Below the pieces are notes generated by a model. The model was not told where the DNA came from. It saw only the letters and a list, made by a program, of their open reading frames with translations, and ran no database searches. The position numbers and the translations under genes are program-made. DNA of 64,000 bases from Macrothele yani (Eukaryota > Arthropoda > Arachnida > Araneae > Macrothelidae): contig CM077011.1 in NCBI GenBank assembly GCA_039090855.1, forward strand, positions 17,671,001 through 17,735,000, written 5' to 3'. Positions 21,856 through 32,330 of this stretch are shown one piece after another; positions within the stretch are counted from its first letter, which is position 1; every line of letters begins with the position of its first letter.

Positions 21856-22174
21856 GGGCCGCTTATGGCCTAGTAGTCAACTTTCGTGACTGCCATGGAG
21901 GGATCCCAGGTTCGATCGCAGACAGGTACGAACGCTCAAACCACTAAATATCCACCGTGCATCGGATGGGCATGTTAAGCCGTCGGTTCTCGGATATTGG
22001 TCCTCCGGTAATAAATAAGGGCGTCTTCCTCCCCCTTTCTACCTCGCTTCCGTGTTACTTTCCTATCGGACACTCTAGTCCAAATGTCCTAGCTTCCTAT
22101 TTCTAAGGGTTATGTCAGACCTTGGATCAGACACCATTTTCCTAAAATCCTCTACATATGATCTGATCTGATTT
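21856..22174 (+). mobile_element. SINE-C copy 2
   Basis: Full-length relative of 12623-12940 with a decayed A box (ATGGCCTAGTAGTC) and B box CAGGTTCGATCGCAG. It ends in GATCTGATCTGATTT, which supports a GATCT-type simple tail for the family. Confidence 0.86.
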
Positions 22175-22941
22175 GCACCGGCAGAACTAATGCATTTGAT
22201 GCTTTAATTAAAATAGTATGCAAAGATCCTTCGGCTGCGTTGGCGGCCTGGAGGTTAGACGCGTAAGTATCTGCCTAGTCATCGCAGCTAGGCTCGGGAT
22301 CTTTTTAGTTTTCAAAAGTACTACAAAAATATTAAAAGCTATTTTTGATTAATGGGAAAAGACCAGGAAATATGGAGTTATAGACCTCACGACATGTTTG
22401 TTATGCAGCCAGAAACATTGTACTAGATACATTAATTCAACTAGTATGCAAATATTTTTCTACTGCACCTGTGGTCGATTATGCGTCTGGCTAGGACTCC
22501 CACTTAGGCCCGCATTCGAATCCAGGTTCGGCCATGTTTGTTATTTCCGCTTTGGATGAAGAAACCAGTTTTTCTTTGGCTTTCACAGATGCTAAGAACT
22601 ATTTCAGATTATCGGGAGGTAGTCCAAGAATTATGGAAGTGCAGATCACACTCCACGTTTGCTACATTTGATACATTAAATAAACTAGTGCACAGTTCAG
22701 CTATGGGGCCCAAGTGATCAAACGCGAGGGAATCTGGATAGAACCCAGGCCTAGCTGGGATATTTCCCAGCTAGGGATGCCTAGCTGAGATTCAGTCCAT
22801 GGCTGAGAAAGGATCCCAGCTAGAGCACGGTTCTGATTCCGGATAGTATGAAGAAAACTAACACCAGTTAACTGTTAGATTAAGGTTTAAACGTTGGAAG
22901 TAGTTGTTTTCACTATACGAGAAGGTATAAGGCTTCAGCTT
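22175..22941. repeat. Degenerate tRNA-like remnants, 22175-22941
   Basis: Two weak tRNA-like stretches: 22235-22305 (GGCGGCCTGGAGGTTAGACG) and 22475-22545 (GCATTCGAATCCAGGTTCGG). Text around 22740-22830 repeats CCCAGCTAG. No gene. Confidence 0.4.
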
Positions 22942-22943
22942 TA

Positions 22944-24118
22944 CACAGTGGAGTCACATTATTGTGACTACCTCCTACTTTTGACGTCAACAGTGCGTAC
23001 CCAATGAATGAAGGCACTTGTCGTGAGCTGGCTTGGAGGGTGTATAAGGTGTGCGGAAGGCATTCTGAAAACATCTCAATCGTTGATGTCATGGATAAAA
23101 GGAAATATTGATCAGATTTGCAAAAAAGGATGATTATCGGCTTTCGGGTCAAAGGTGGCAGGATGTCTGAAACAGCGCAGTTCTATTCGCGTGCTGCTGT
23201 GGTTAAAGTGTATCGTGATTGGAGAAATGGCACCATTGCGCATCTGCGTCGTAGAAACTGCGGAGCACCACGTGCCATAGATGTGAACGTCGGCTTTGAA
23301 GGTGTGTGATGACCGATCGACACGCTACAGAGGAGCAACGTAATAGTCGAATGAACCAGGGGGTTACCGGAAGTGTGTAGAAAACGACAGTTCAGCGAAC
23401 ACTGCTGCGTATGGGGTTCCGATGCAGACGGATGGTCACTGCACCTATACGAACGAAGGTGCGTCGGCAGAAAACGCTTACAATTGCACAGCAGTATCGG
23501 AATTTGACCTCCGTTGAATTGCAAAGGATTGCCTTCTCCGATGAGTCACGTTTTCTTCTTCATCAAACGGATGGACGTTGGCGAATAAAGGAAGAAACAC
23601 CGGAGAACAAACGCTCTTCAACCATTGATGGAAGAACACAAGATTGTGCGGGCAGCGATATGGTCTGAGGAATGCTTTCGCGGCATTCTCTAGATCCACT
23701 CATACCTGTGGAAGGCATTGTGGACCGAATTCGTTATGAATCCATCATTGCCGACCAGGTAAATCCATACATGCTGATTGTCTTCCCTTGGGCGGATAGG
23801 ATTTTTCAGCACGACAACAACAAGGCGATCTATCACACAGGTAGAAATGCCCAAGATGGTTGGAAGAGCCCGATGAAGACTTCAAATTATTTCCTTCGCC
23901 CCCTGATTCCTCAAACGTAAACTCAAATGAGCATCTGAGGTCCCACCTCGATCGTGATGTTTTCAGATGCACTGCAGTCAGCATGGCTCCACTTACCTGT
24001 GAGCACCTTCCAGCACTTTATTGATTCACTGCCAGCCCGTCTAGCTGCTGTCTGCACTGCACACGGCGGTTACTCTGGATATTTGGTGGTGGCCACAATA
24101 ACGTGACTCGACCGTGTG
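22944..24118 (+). mobile_element. Tc1-6: Tc1 element of the Tc1-2 family, both TIRs present
   Basis: About 1175 bp. The left TIR begins CACAGTGGAGTCACATTATT. The right end is its diverged inverse at 24090-24118. TA precedes the left end (22942-22943), and the right TA is lost. Confidence 0.87.
23091..24085 (+). pseudogene. Tc1-6 transposase, fragmented
   Basis: Pieces in order: a helix-turn-helix region at 23118-23309 (QKRMIIGFRVKGGRMSETAQ, AAVVKVYRDW); the first catalytic D at about 23540 (IAFSDESRF); the second at about 23808 (RIFQHDNNKAIY); and a likely third at about 23905-23940 (PPDSSNVNSNEHLR, E kept). A stop sits seven codons after the ATG at 23091, and the pieces lie in more than one frame. 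Confidence 0.85.
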
Positions 24119-24685
24119 AAACTGTAAAATTTACCTGCTTAACTATGAAATTTGCTCATTCTATGATCTTGTGAACATAATACTGACACGCATAATCATA
24201 GAAAGCACTAACTGCCAAGGATACTGGAGGAATCAACGTGAACTTATTATAAATCCAGTGGTTTATTTGTTTCTATGGCACTTCATCACATGTTGAGCAC
24301 ATTAGTCAAAATACAACTTGTTGGCTAAATTCAAATTGCATCAAACCGCTCCATCCGAAATACACTTATCGTTAACATGGCGTTATCTCAAGACGTCCTG
24401 TTCAGAACTTTATCTCACAATATTCTTAGCGTTAACAGGACGTATCTCAATTCTGCACTTCGCGTTAACAAGAAATCTCTCAACTCCACACTTTTCTAAC
24501 ATTCAATGATTACGTTTTATTTACTTCTGACTCAATGCTGGTGATGTCAAACTTCGGAAACTAGTCGAAGAAAATAATGTGCCGTTCAGTCAGAAAACGT
24601 TTAAAGGGAACGACCAAATTTACATAAGAACACAGAAACTGAAATGGAAGGTTAAATGAGACGTGTTCGTAGCAGTAGGGCATAG
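24119..24685. other. Unannotated DNA, 24119-24685
   Basis: A weak tandem pattern at 24370-24490 repeats GCGTTAACA(G/T)G followed by ATCTCAA about every 50 bp. No gene. Confidence 0.4.
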
Positions 24686-24785
24686 GAAGTGTGTTTGTTT
24701 TTCGGTGCTGGCTCTCTTCCTTCCCAGAAGAAATATTTGCCTTAAATTAGCCATTACAGGTGCTCGTGGTTGAAACAAAAAGAAA
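24686..24785 (+). mobile_element. SINE-A 3' fragment
   Basis: Keeps GTGTTTGTTTTTCGGTGCTG, GCTCTCTTCCTTCCC and TGCCTTAAATTAGCC, then GTGCTCGTGGTTGAAAC and an A-rich end. The tRNA head is missing. Confidence 0.7.
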
Positions 24786-24892
24786 AAGAGTTCTTTCAAG
24801 GCGCAGTCTTTTGACTAACTATTTAATTTGGGCCAAATTCGTATTCTCTTATGACGTATGGATGGTGTGTGTGTGGACCAGGGTTATGGTAC

Positions 24893-25105
24893 TTTTTGTT
24901 TCGATTGGGGCTTAACAACCACTGCGAGTAACTTAATGGCCATAAGAAGTCTCCCTCCTTAACTGAGGGTCATTGGTTCCAGGGAAGGGAGAGAACCAGT
25001 ACCATAAGAAAAACAGAACATCCATGCCTCGCGTGATTCGAACCTAGACCTATCTCGGACGAATTGTCATAAGCAAGCGCATAGACCACTGCGCCACCGA
25101 GGCAG
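24893..25105 (-). mobile_element. SINE-A copy 7, diverged, abutting Mar-2
   Basis: Minus-strand SINE with B box (GGTTCGAATCACG on the minus strand) and A box region GGTGGCGCAGTGGTCTATGCG. Its head end adjoins the truncated mariner that follows, so the SINE lies at or created the mariner breakpoint. Confidence 0.83.
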
Positions 25106-25740
25106 CGAGTTTTGGTTCAGTCCCATCCATGTAACCAGTTATGGAACGTCCGGGTCTAAAATTGTTGGCCCGTTTCCAACTCTGTTCGTCACCTGCCATG
25201 ATGTTTTTGCGATTAATTTGTATTGTTTCTGCAGTCTCGAGAATATCTTTCGCGTACTCCACTCATGCATGTTTCTGGTTGTCTGACAAAGCATGTGAAA
25301 TAAAACGAGCCTTAAATTTGCCGAATCGTCTTTTTAGTGAGACCAAGCTCACATTCCAGCATCCTCAAGGTAACACAACAATCACTTTTTATCCTTTCTC
25401 GAACTTTCTTAATGAGTTCAGACGTGAGCTCATAAATCGGGCGTCCGGACCTTTTCGTCATTTTCCAAATCATCCCTCCCATCCTTTAAACGTGCGTACT
25501 ATCAGAATTCTTGTTCGTACACATCACGCAACTATTCAGTTGTCTCAGATGCAGTTTTATCTATTTTCAGACAGAACCGGGTATTTGTTCTCTGCTCCAT
25601 GACCGAGCTGTGACAACGTTCTTTCACCAAATGACGTCATGCACAGCGCAGTTATCACGCGTACGCTGTTGCCACCGCATTGGAGATAAATCATCTATAT
25701 AAACCGTGCCTTCCTGACGCGTAAGGTTTACCGGGCTAAT
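25106..25740 (-). pseudogene. Mar-2: truncated mariner transposase (Mos1-like lineage)
   Basis: Minus strand from ATG at 25600: MEQRTNTRFCLKIDKTASET opens a mariner N-terminus, with a stop soon after. KRSGRPIYELTSELIKKVRE and LECELGLTKKTIRQI form the second helix-turn-helix at about 25460-25315. KDILETAETIQINRKNIMAG at about 25255-25195 leads to the first catalytic D (AGDEQSW). The gene is cut off after about 20 more residues where SINE-A begins. It has stops and frameshifts, and lacks the second and third catalytic D. It is a different subfamily from Mar-1. Confidence 0.82.
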
Positions 25741-25751
25741 TTATTTTTTAA

Positions 25752-26060
25752 ATCAGTCTCATTACTTAACTGCGGCTTCTTCTTCTTTTTCTTTAAAACC
25801 TTTTCACAGCCACTTCTGGCTATAGATATCTCCTAATTCTTTCCATCTGTTGCTGTCCTAAGTTTGTAGGTGCCAAAGAAATCAAATTATTTTCCTTATA
25901 TCACCTGACCATCTTCTTTCAGGTCTTCCAGCTGATATTTTTTCCTACATGTAACTTTTCCCATCTATTGTCCTTCAGCCTTGAATGAGTCCAGCACATT
26001 TCCATTTCTTTCGAAGTATGTTTTCTCCAATAACTAAAAATTTGTTTTAGCTGATTTATC
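25752..26060 (-). pseudogene. LINE-B 3' end, C-terminus of endonuclease/RT protein
   Basis: On the minus strand it matches the 3' part of the LINE at 45169-45540. Shared features are the AGH-type segment, a basic K/R-rich tail (RWEELGDIYSQKWL-like drift) and the end AGCCAGAAGTGGCTGTGAAA before an A/G-rich 3' tail. The reading frame is broken. Only the terminal 300 bp inserted, as is usual for 5'-truncated LINEs. Confidence 0.7.
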
Positions 26061-26640
26061 TGCATTTTTGAGTCTTATGTTAGCAGACATCTTTCCATTC
26101 TTCTTCCTGTTTTTCGCATTTTTGCGGCACCCTGTATAAATAGCCCATACAGCACAAAACGTTTCAGATATGTATCAATAATAATACAATCTCTCATTTT
26201 CGTTACACTTTTAGAGATACTGTATCTTACAATTACATTCCGGAAACATATATTTAAGAACATAACTCTTTATACATTACGGTAATGTTAAAAATAGCAT
26301 TGACCGATACAACTGTTTTATAGTTTCCATTGTACATAATCGCTATCTTGATGCTACATTACGGCGACATTTAAGATTTTTGGTTTGGCAACAGCGTGGT
26401 TGCGCATGTGCATTCATGCTATTTCCTCAAAGCACTCTCTTAGTCATATTTCTATGTGCTACTGGGATATTCTTTGGTGGTACTGTCGTACTCGAGTTAG
26501 CTAGTTAGTTGATTTAATATTTCATCCTTTGTTTTATTTTGTGATTCAAGATCATCTGAAAGTAAGTAATTGTTTTGATTATAATAGTTTTTTAATTCTA
26601 AAAAGCATTTTATAAAATCTAAGTAGATGGGTGTGCTTCT
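26061..26640. other. Unannotated DNA, 26061-26640
   Basis: No supported gene or element. Confidence 0.4.
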
Positions 26641-26651
26641 AAAAAGCTTAT

Positions 26652-27442
26652 CATCATCATCATCATTGTCAACCATTATCAATCCACTGCTGGACGAAGG
26701 TCTCCCCAAGTTTCCTCCACAACGGTCTGTCTTGTGCCAGTCTCCTCCATGTCACTCCCGCATATTTACGAATTTCATCCACCCATCTCCCATGTGGTCT
26801 TTTTCTGGGTCTTTTCCTGTCCCTTGGAATCCAATCTAAAATTTCGGCTGTCCATCTATGGTCTGTCCTTCTGGCAGTATGTCCAGCCCATTGCCATTTC
26901 AGGGATTTAACTCTGATCATGATGTCTTCCACTCGTCATTTTTCGGATCCACGAGTTCCTCTTCTTATCTCTCCTGGTTATACCAAGCATGCACCTCTCC
27001 ATGCTTCTTTGAGTTGTCTGCAGCCTTTGTATGTCTCTTTTAGTTAAGGTCCACGTCTCTGCACCATACGTAAGCACTGGAAGGATGCATTGATCAAACA
27101 CTTTTCTTTTAAGACATAATGGCATATTGCTCTTGAAAATTATGCTGTTTCTTCCAAAAGCTCTCCAGGCAAGTTTTGTACGCCGATTAATTTCTTCATC
27201 AATGTGACCCTCACTTGATATCTGCTGTCCAAGATAAACATATGCATCTGTTATCTCCAGTTTTTCTCCATCAATCGATAAATCTTCATTTCTTGTAAAA
27301 GCATTGAACATCACTTTTGTCTTCTGAAAGTTCATTTTTAATCCCACTTCTTTACTCTTGTCAGCAAGTTCCTGGATCATACTCTGCAGCTCTGATGGGG
27401 TAGTTGCAAAAATGACTACGTCATCAGCAAAACGTCATCAGC
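26652..27442 (-). mobile_element. RTE-A LINE, 5'-truncated copy with TSD
   Basis: 791 bp, nearly identical to the 3' half of the element at 53438-55050. An exact 11-bp TSD (AAAAAGCTTAT) lies at 26641-26651 and 27443-27453. The 3' end is a short (TGA)n tail, which is typical of the RTE clade. At the 5' junction CGTCATCAGCAAAA is duplicated (27419-27445), as happens when target-primed reverse transcription slips. Confidence 0.93.
26669..27435 (-). pseudogene. RTE-A C-terminal half of reverse transcriptase protein
   Basis: 27380-26907 reads MIQELADKSKEVGLKMNFQK through CILPVLTYGAETWTLTKRDI. A small deletion at about 26930 shifts reading to 26932-26669, which continues MIRVKSLKWQWAGHTARRTD to the terminal QQWIDNG. 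The RT catalytic motifs are absent because the copy begins just after FADD. Compared with 53455-55041 it differs by a handful of residues plus the frameshift. Confidence 0.9.
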
Positions 27443-27825
27443 AAAAAGCTTATATAAAGAGTTAAAAATGGTGATAATAGTATACTATACCAACATGTTT
27501 TTTTTTTACTTCAAGCTGAGAAATTTCATATTGGTAGGTATTTAGAGAAATGATGAATTTGATTATGTTTTTTTTTTTTTCGCTGAAATATAGTCTATTC
27601 CACATGCATAATAGAAATTCACCACCCTCATCTGGGACCGATTTTTATTTCTGTTTCTATCAATATATTATAAACGCCGCTACTCTTTCCAATGAACAGC
27701 GTACTGCGTTGAACCTGTGAAAACGTAAACAACTCGTCATACGACTGTTGTTGCTTTTTAAACAGCTGTCGAGTGTAATAATTTTTATTGTGATTTTACA
27801 AAGTTTATTAAAACTATAATGTTCA

Positions 27826-27975
27826 ACGTAGTAAATACGTAACAGTAATATGATGATGTCACATATAACTTTCAAATACGTAACAGTAATGTAACACAGT
27901 TACAAATATCTTTCAAATACGTAAGAGTATTGTAACGAAGATACAATTATCTTTCAAATACGTAACAGTAACATG
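27826..27975. repeat. Short tandem repeat, about 50-bp period
   Basis: AAATACGTAA(C/G)AGTA recurs four times with TATCTTTC-like spacers. The flanks 27454-27825 and 27976-28638 show no gene. Confidence 0.65.
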
Positions 27976-28638
27976 AAGTTGGTATGTTGAAGTTACAAAG
28001 GCCTTTCACTGTAACGTATCGGTTATGTTTCAAAGTTATGTAACGTTTGAGGACATTTTGACGCAACCGTAAGGTTTCTGGAACATTACTGTTCCATTGC
28101 GCAAGGTATCTGAAATGTCTCAATGTTTCAGTGTAATATTCGTAATATTCTGTGCTGTGTGGGAGTTAAAAAGGGATTTGAATTATTGCAGTTTTTGTTG
28201 GTCGTTAAATGCAAACTATTCCTTTAAAAACACTTTTGCAGGTTTCGTGTTGGTAAAATATTCATCCGAAGAAAAACATTTGAAGATGCGATCAACACAC
28301 GAACTCCCTTTGTTTAGTGTGCTCGTCACGTGATATACTGATATGGAACTAATGAAATATACAGATTCTATGACTTAAAATCCCTTGCGTCACATAATAT
28401 TATAGTTCACATCTAATAATAACAGCTGCATATATAGTTTGGACGGCTCAGAAATCCACAGAATACCCTCAAATTATTATTTAGGTATTCTAATATGTCA
28501 GTTCCATGGGGGATATTTATGAATAGCTTAATATAGGCACTTGACTTTTTCTAACATTAATTTTAGTGAAACTTCACGACTGATTCGTACATGTTATGGG
28601 AATGTTTAAATACGTTGCACGCAGTTCACTGGAAATAT

Positions 28639-29016
28639 TCATTCTGCGTCTAACGAGAAAGATTTTAATGGTCTCAAAATTGCGGATTTATCGATTGCAT
28701 CATTTAAGAATGTGCCCGAGTTTAGTCGTAACCGGTTCGTCATTGCGATTTCATTCAAAAGCTCTATTTGTCTTCCGAAAGCAATCACTCTGTTTAGAAA
28801 TATGAGAGACCCATTTTCATTTGCATCACCGCACTCCAAGTACCCCTTTCCCGACGCTGCTACATCTTGAAAATTTACTCTCCACTTCCCATTCATATAT
28901 TTCCTCGTGACAGGAAACACGGCATCAACTGCACTCTTGAATTCCGTAGGGACAATGTTAGGGGAAATAGGAAAGGGATAAAATTTTACGGTTTTTATCT
29001 TTGAAAGAATTGACAA
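28639..29016 (-). other. Open frame of 125 codons, function unknown
   Basis: A single uninterrupted minus-strand frame from ATG to stop, reading MSILSKIKTVKFYPFPISPN to LRPLKSFSLDAE. No domain recognised, no splice context and no similarity to the transposases nearby. It may be a chance frame or a remnant of an unknown element. The flanking 29017-29929 contains nothing I can name. Confidence 0.2.
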
Positions 29017-29929
29017 AACGGAACTGGCACTTGTGAACTCAAATGTATGGGGACATATACTCCAACTAAATCCCTTATCTTGTTGCTTTTTCTTCCCGGT
29101 GCCTAGTTAACGGGCGTTTACATACCTCGTTTCACCCGTTGTTTCGGGAGAATCATCTACTGCAGAGGTAAAAAGGAAATAAATGTTCTCGATGGAAGAA
29201 TCTAGTCGTCCGAAGCGGGCTTGCTACCGATCTGCAAAACAACCATTACAATAAATCACTCTTCAACACCGCGAGCGGCGTGATTTTCATCCATCTAAAT
29301 GGTCCCTCTTGCATTCAAACAAATCGCTCGGCTTTCTCTTCAAAGCCTTCTTTGTTCTTCCTCGTGTACCTTGGATCTGCAACGTCTCTGCTGTTGTTTT
29401 TGTTTTGTTGCCACGTCCTTTTTATCTGCACTGAACGCAGAAAAAGGATTTAGGCTGAACAGAAAAGGAGGTACTCTGCCGATAAGGTCGTATATTACGT
29501 GAGGTTGGCAGCAGGAGGAATGCCTGTTGTTAGTGAGGCAGCAATACCTACTACTACATTGTAACTGTTTCGTAAGTACGGTACTGTACGGGATTGCAAC
29601 TTCCTCGTGTGCCCAAACTGTTCATAACTATATTACGGCACTATTTCCGCACTTCAACATCGAGCGGCGGGAAACAAATAGCATCACAAATGCTGCGGAG
29701 GTGAGAATTATCGTAAGACCCCTCTCACACGACGAAAACTGCGAGTGTTTCGCATACTTTTCTTTGAGAAAGCTCGTGGCGAACTATAAAAGCACGCAAT
29801 AGCATTTAGGCAAGAACAATAGATTTAAGTTAAAAGCACGCTTTACAAAAGAGGTGAGCATGCGTTGTAAAATCCTTTCACTATCCTAAAACTCCAGCCT
29901 GGCTAAAAATAGAACACATTAGCTCCAGA

Positions 29930-30470
29930 GAAAGTGCAGAGGTTATACGGAGGAAATGTTTCAAATCGATGGCACAAAACCATCGAATTCGCTTTAAAAT
30001 GCGAGTTTCCGTTACGCATTAGGTTAACAAAGTTAGATTCTTCTGTGTTACTGTAATTACAAACAAGAACGACTCGTACTGTAAATATTGTAGACCTGTA
30101 GGAACCACTGAACACATCTTTGTAGAATGCAACTTTGCAAAATATGTTTAGGTATGGGTAAAAAATTACTTAAATTTAACAGAAGATTTAAATAATGATC
30201 AAATTCTATATCATGTCCCATTAAAATACAATAATTACAAATGCAATGCACTATTTAATAGCCATAACAAAATATAATCTTTGGGAAAATAGAAAATGTC
30301 TTAATAACAAAAATATCGAAATGCAGAACAAATAGAAGTACCAATTAAATGTGCTTTTCGACGAGTATTAAAATTTGAAATTAGAAAATATGGAGTAAAT
30401 AAGACCTATAAGAAATGGGGTATCATTAAAACCAATAGTTTACAGAAAAGCAAATAATGTTCTCAATAAA
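29930..30470 (+). pseudogene. LINE remnant: zf-RVT zinc-binding C-terminus
   Basis: The frame at about 30066 reads NDSYCKYCRPVGTTEHIFVE, then CNFAKYV, with W to stop next. This is the C-x2-C, H-x4-C pattern of the zinc-binding domain that follows reverse transcriptase in several LINE clades. The upstream QIDGTKPSNSL and downstream VPIKCAFRRVLKFEIRKYG fit the same C-terminal region. Several stops make it a fossil. It is a different LINE from RTE-A and LINE-B, which lack this domain. Confidence 0.7.
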
Positions 30471-30689
30471 ATACGGGAATAAGATAACACGAGTAATGAA
30501 AAATAATATAAAACTTAAATTTTAAAAAAAGAATCAAAAAACAAACTTTTATGTTTTGAATCTTTAATTTCCCTGTGGCAAATTATGCTTCAAATGTTTA
30601 CTATCTTTCTAAATTATCTTTTATTTTATTTTTCCCCTTTTTTAGCAAGTCTTTTGTAAAAAAAGACCGTGCTTCTGTTATCGGTTTGT

Positions 30690-32330
30690 CCGTCCTACTG
30701 TACCCACGATATCTCAGCAACTATTAGACCGATTTGAAAAATTCCTTTTGCATGGGGAAGCTTGAAATATGTAAATGATGATCCTTTATTTTGTTTTTTT
30801 TTTACTTTTCGATGTACAATTTCGCCGGTAGAGGGCGTAAATGCAGATGATGTCGAATTCAAAAATACGTTTTATTCTACATATTTGCTTCTAAACATCC
30901 GATTTAAAAAAAAAATTATATCTTTCGATTCCATTTATGTCGAAGAGTATTTTAGATATAGTTACTTTTTCAAATTACGCATAGATTTTCCGCTAGGGGG
31001 CGTAAAAGTAAATTACATTTTCCCCGATAACTCTTCTTCTGAAACTCCAATTTGAAAAAACGTTTTCTTCAGCGGATACATCTCCTGATGAAAAATCTTT
31101 TGCAGATAATTTCAAATTTTTGGTAAATAATACTTTGGCCACCAGGGGGCGTAAGCGTTAATTTTTGCTTCTGATGTATTTGCCATAAACTTGTAGCTTC
31201 TAAAATATCGATTAAAAAATTATTTCGTGGACTGATGCCACTCACATCGATAAACCGTTTCGGAATATTTTCTTTTCAAAATATTCCACAGTTTCTCCGC
31301 CAGGGGGCGTAGATGTAGATCTTATTTTTGTCAATATCTCTACTTCTAGGTGTCCGATTTGAAAAATTCCTTCTTTGTTGGATAGTGTTTTCCGTGTGAC
31401 ATGTTTTTCATATAATTTCAAAATTTTCCAGTAATTCATAGACTTTCCGCTAGGGGGCGTAGCGGTAAATTGCGCTTTCCCTATATCTCTGCTTCTAAAT
31501 CTTCGATTTGAAAAATTCTTTCTGCACACCGGATACAGCTCCTGATGGGAAATCGTTTGCACATAGTTTCTAATTTTTGCAAGAAAATAGTTTGGCCACC
31601 AGGGGGCGTAAATCTTAATTTCCGCTTCTGTTGTATTTGCAGCAAAATATGAACTTCTAAATTCTCGATTGAAAAAAACGTCGTTTGTTGACCGATACTA
31701 CTTACGTCGACAAACATTTTAGGAAAATTTTCTTCTTGAAAAAATGCATGGTTTCTACGCCAGGAGGGCGTAGATGTATATATTATTTTTGTCAATATCT
31801 CTACTTCTAAGAGTACGATTTGAAAAATTCCTTCTTTGTTGAATAATGTTTCCGATGCGAAATGTTTTTCTTATAAATTCAAAATTTTCAAGTAAATCAT
31901 ACACTTTCCGCTAGGGGGCACAAAGGTAAATTGCGTTTTCTGCGTTATTTCTGCTCCTAAAGCTCTGATTTGAAAAATTCTTCCTGTATCGCACACAAGA
32001 CCTGATGGAAAATATTTTTCACATAATTTCTAATGTTTGGTAACGAATGGTTTAGCCACCAGGGGTCATATGTGTTAATTTCTGCTTCTGAAGTATTTGT
32101 TGCAAAATCTGGGCTCCTGAAAACTCGACTAATTTTTTTTTTCTTCGACCGATACCGCTTATACGGAAAAACCTTTTGAGAATACTTTCTTCCTAAAATA
32201 ATGCATGGTTTTCCCACCAGGGGACGTAAAGTCACATCTTATTTTTGTCGATATCTCTGTTTCAAGAGTTCGTAAGCTCACGCTTCCGTTCACAGCAATA
32301 TCTGAGGGATTAAAAACCCGATTGAAAATA
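30690..32330 (+). repeat. Higher-order tandem array with CTCF-like motifs
   Basis: Ten monomers of about 148-168 bp each carry one GC-rich core in an AT-rich context, all in one orientation. Three monomer types alternate C-A-B-C-A-B-C-A-B-C. Type A core CCGCTAGGGGGCG is at 30990, 31447 and 31909. Type B core CCACCAGGGGGCG is at 31139, 31596 and 32056. Type C core CGCCAGGGGGCGTAGATG or variant is at about 30823, 31297, 31757 and 32213. The higher-order period is about 457-461 bp. Types also share CGATTTGAAAAATTC, which suggests one ancestral monomer. The cores match the known vertebrate CTCF core consensus CCASYAGRKGGCRS closely. Binding is not shown here. Confidence 0.85.
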
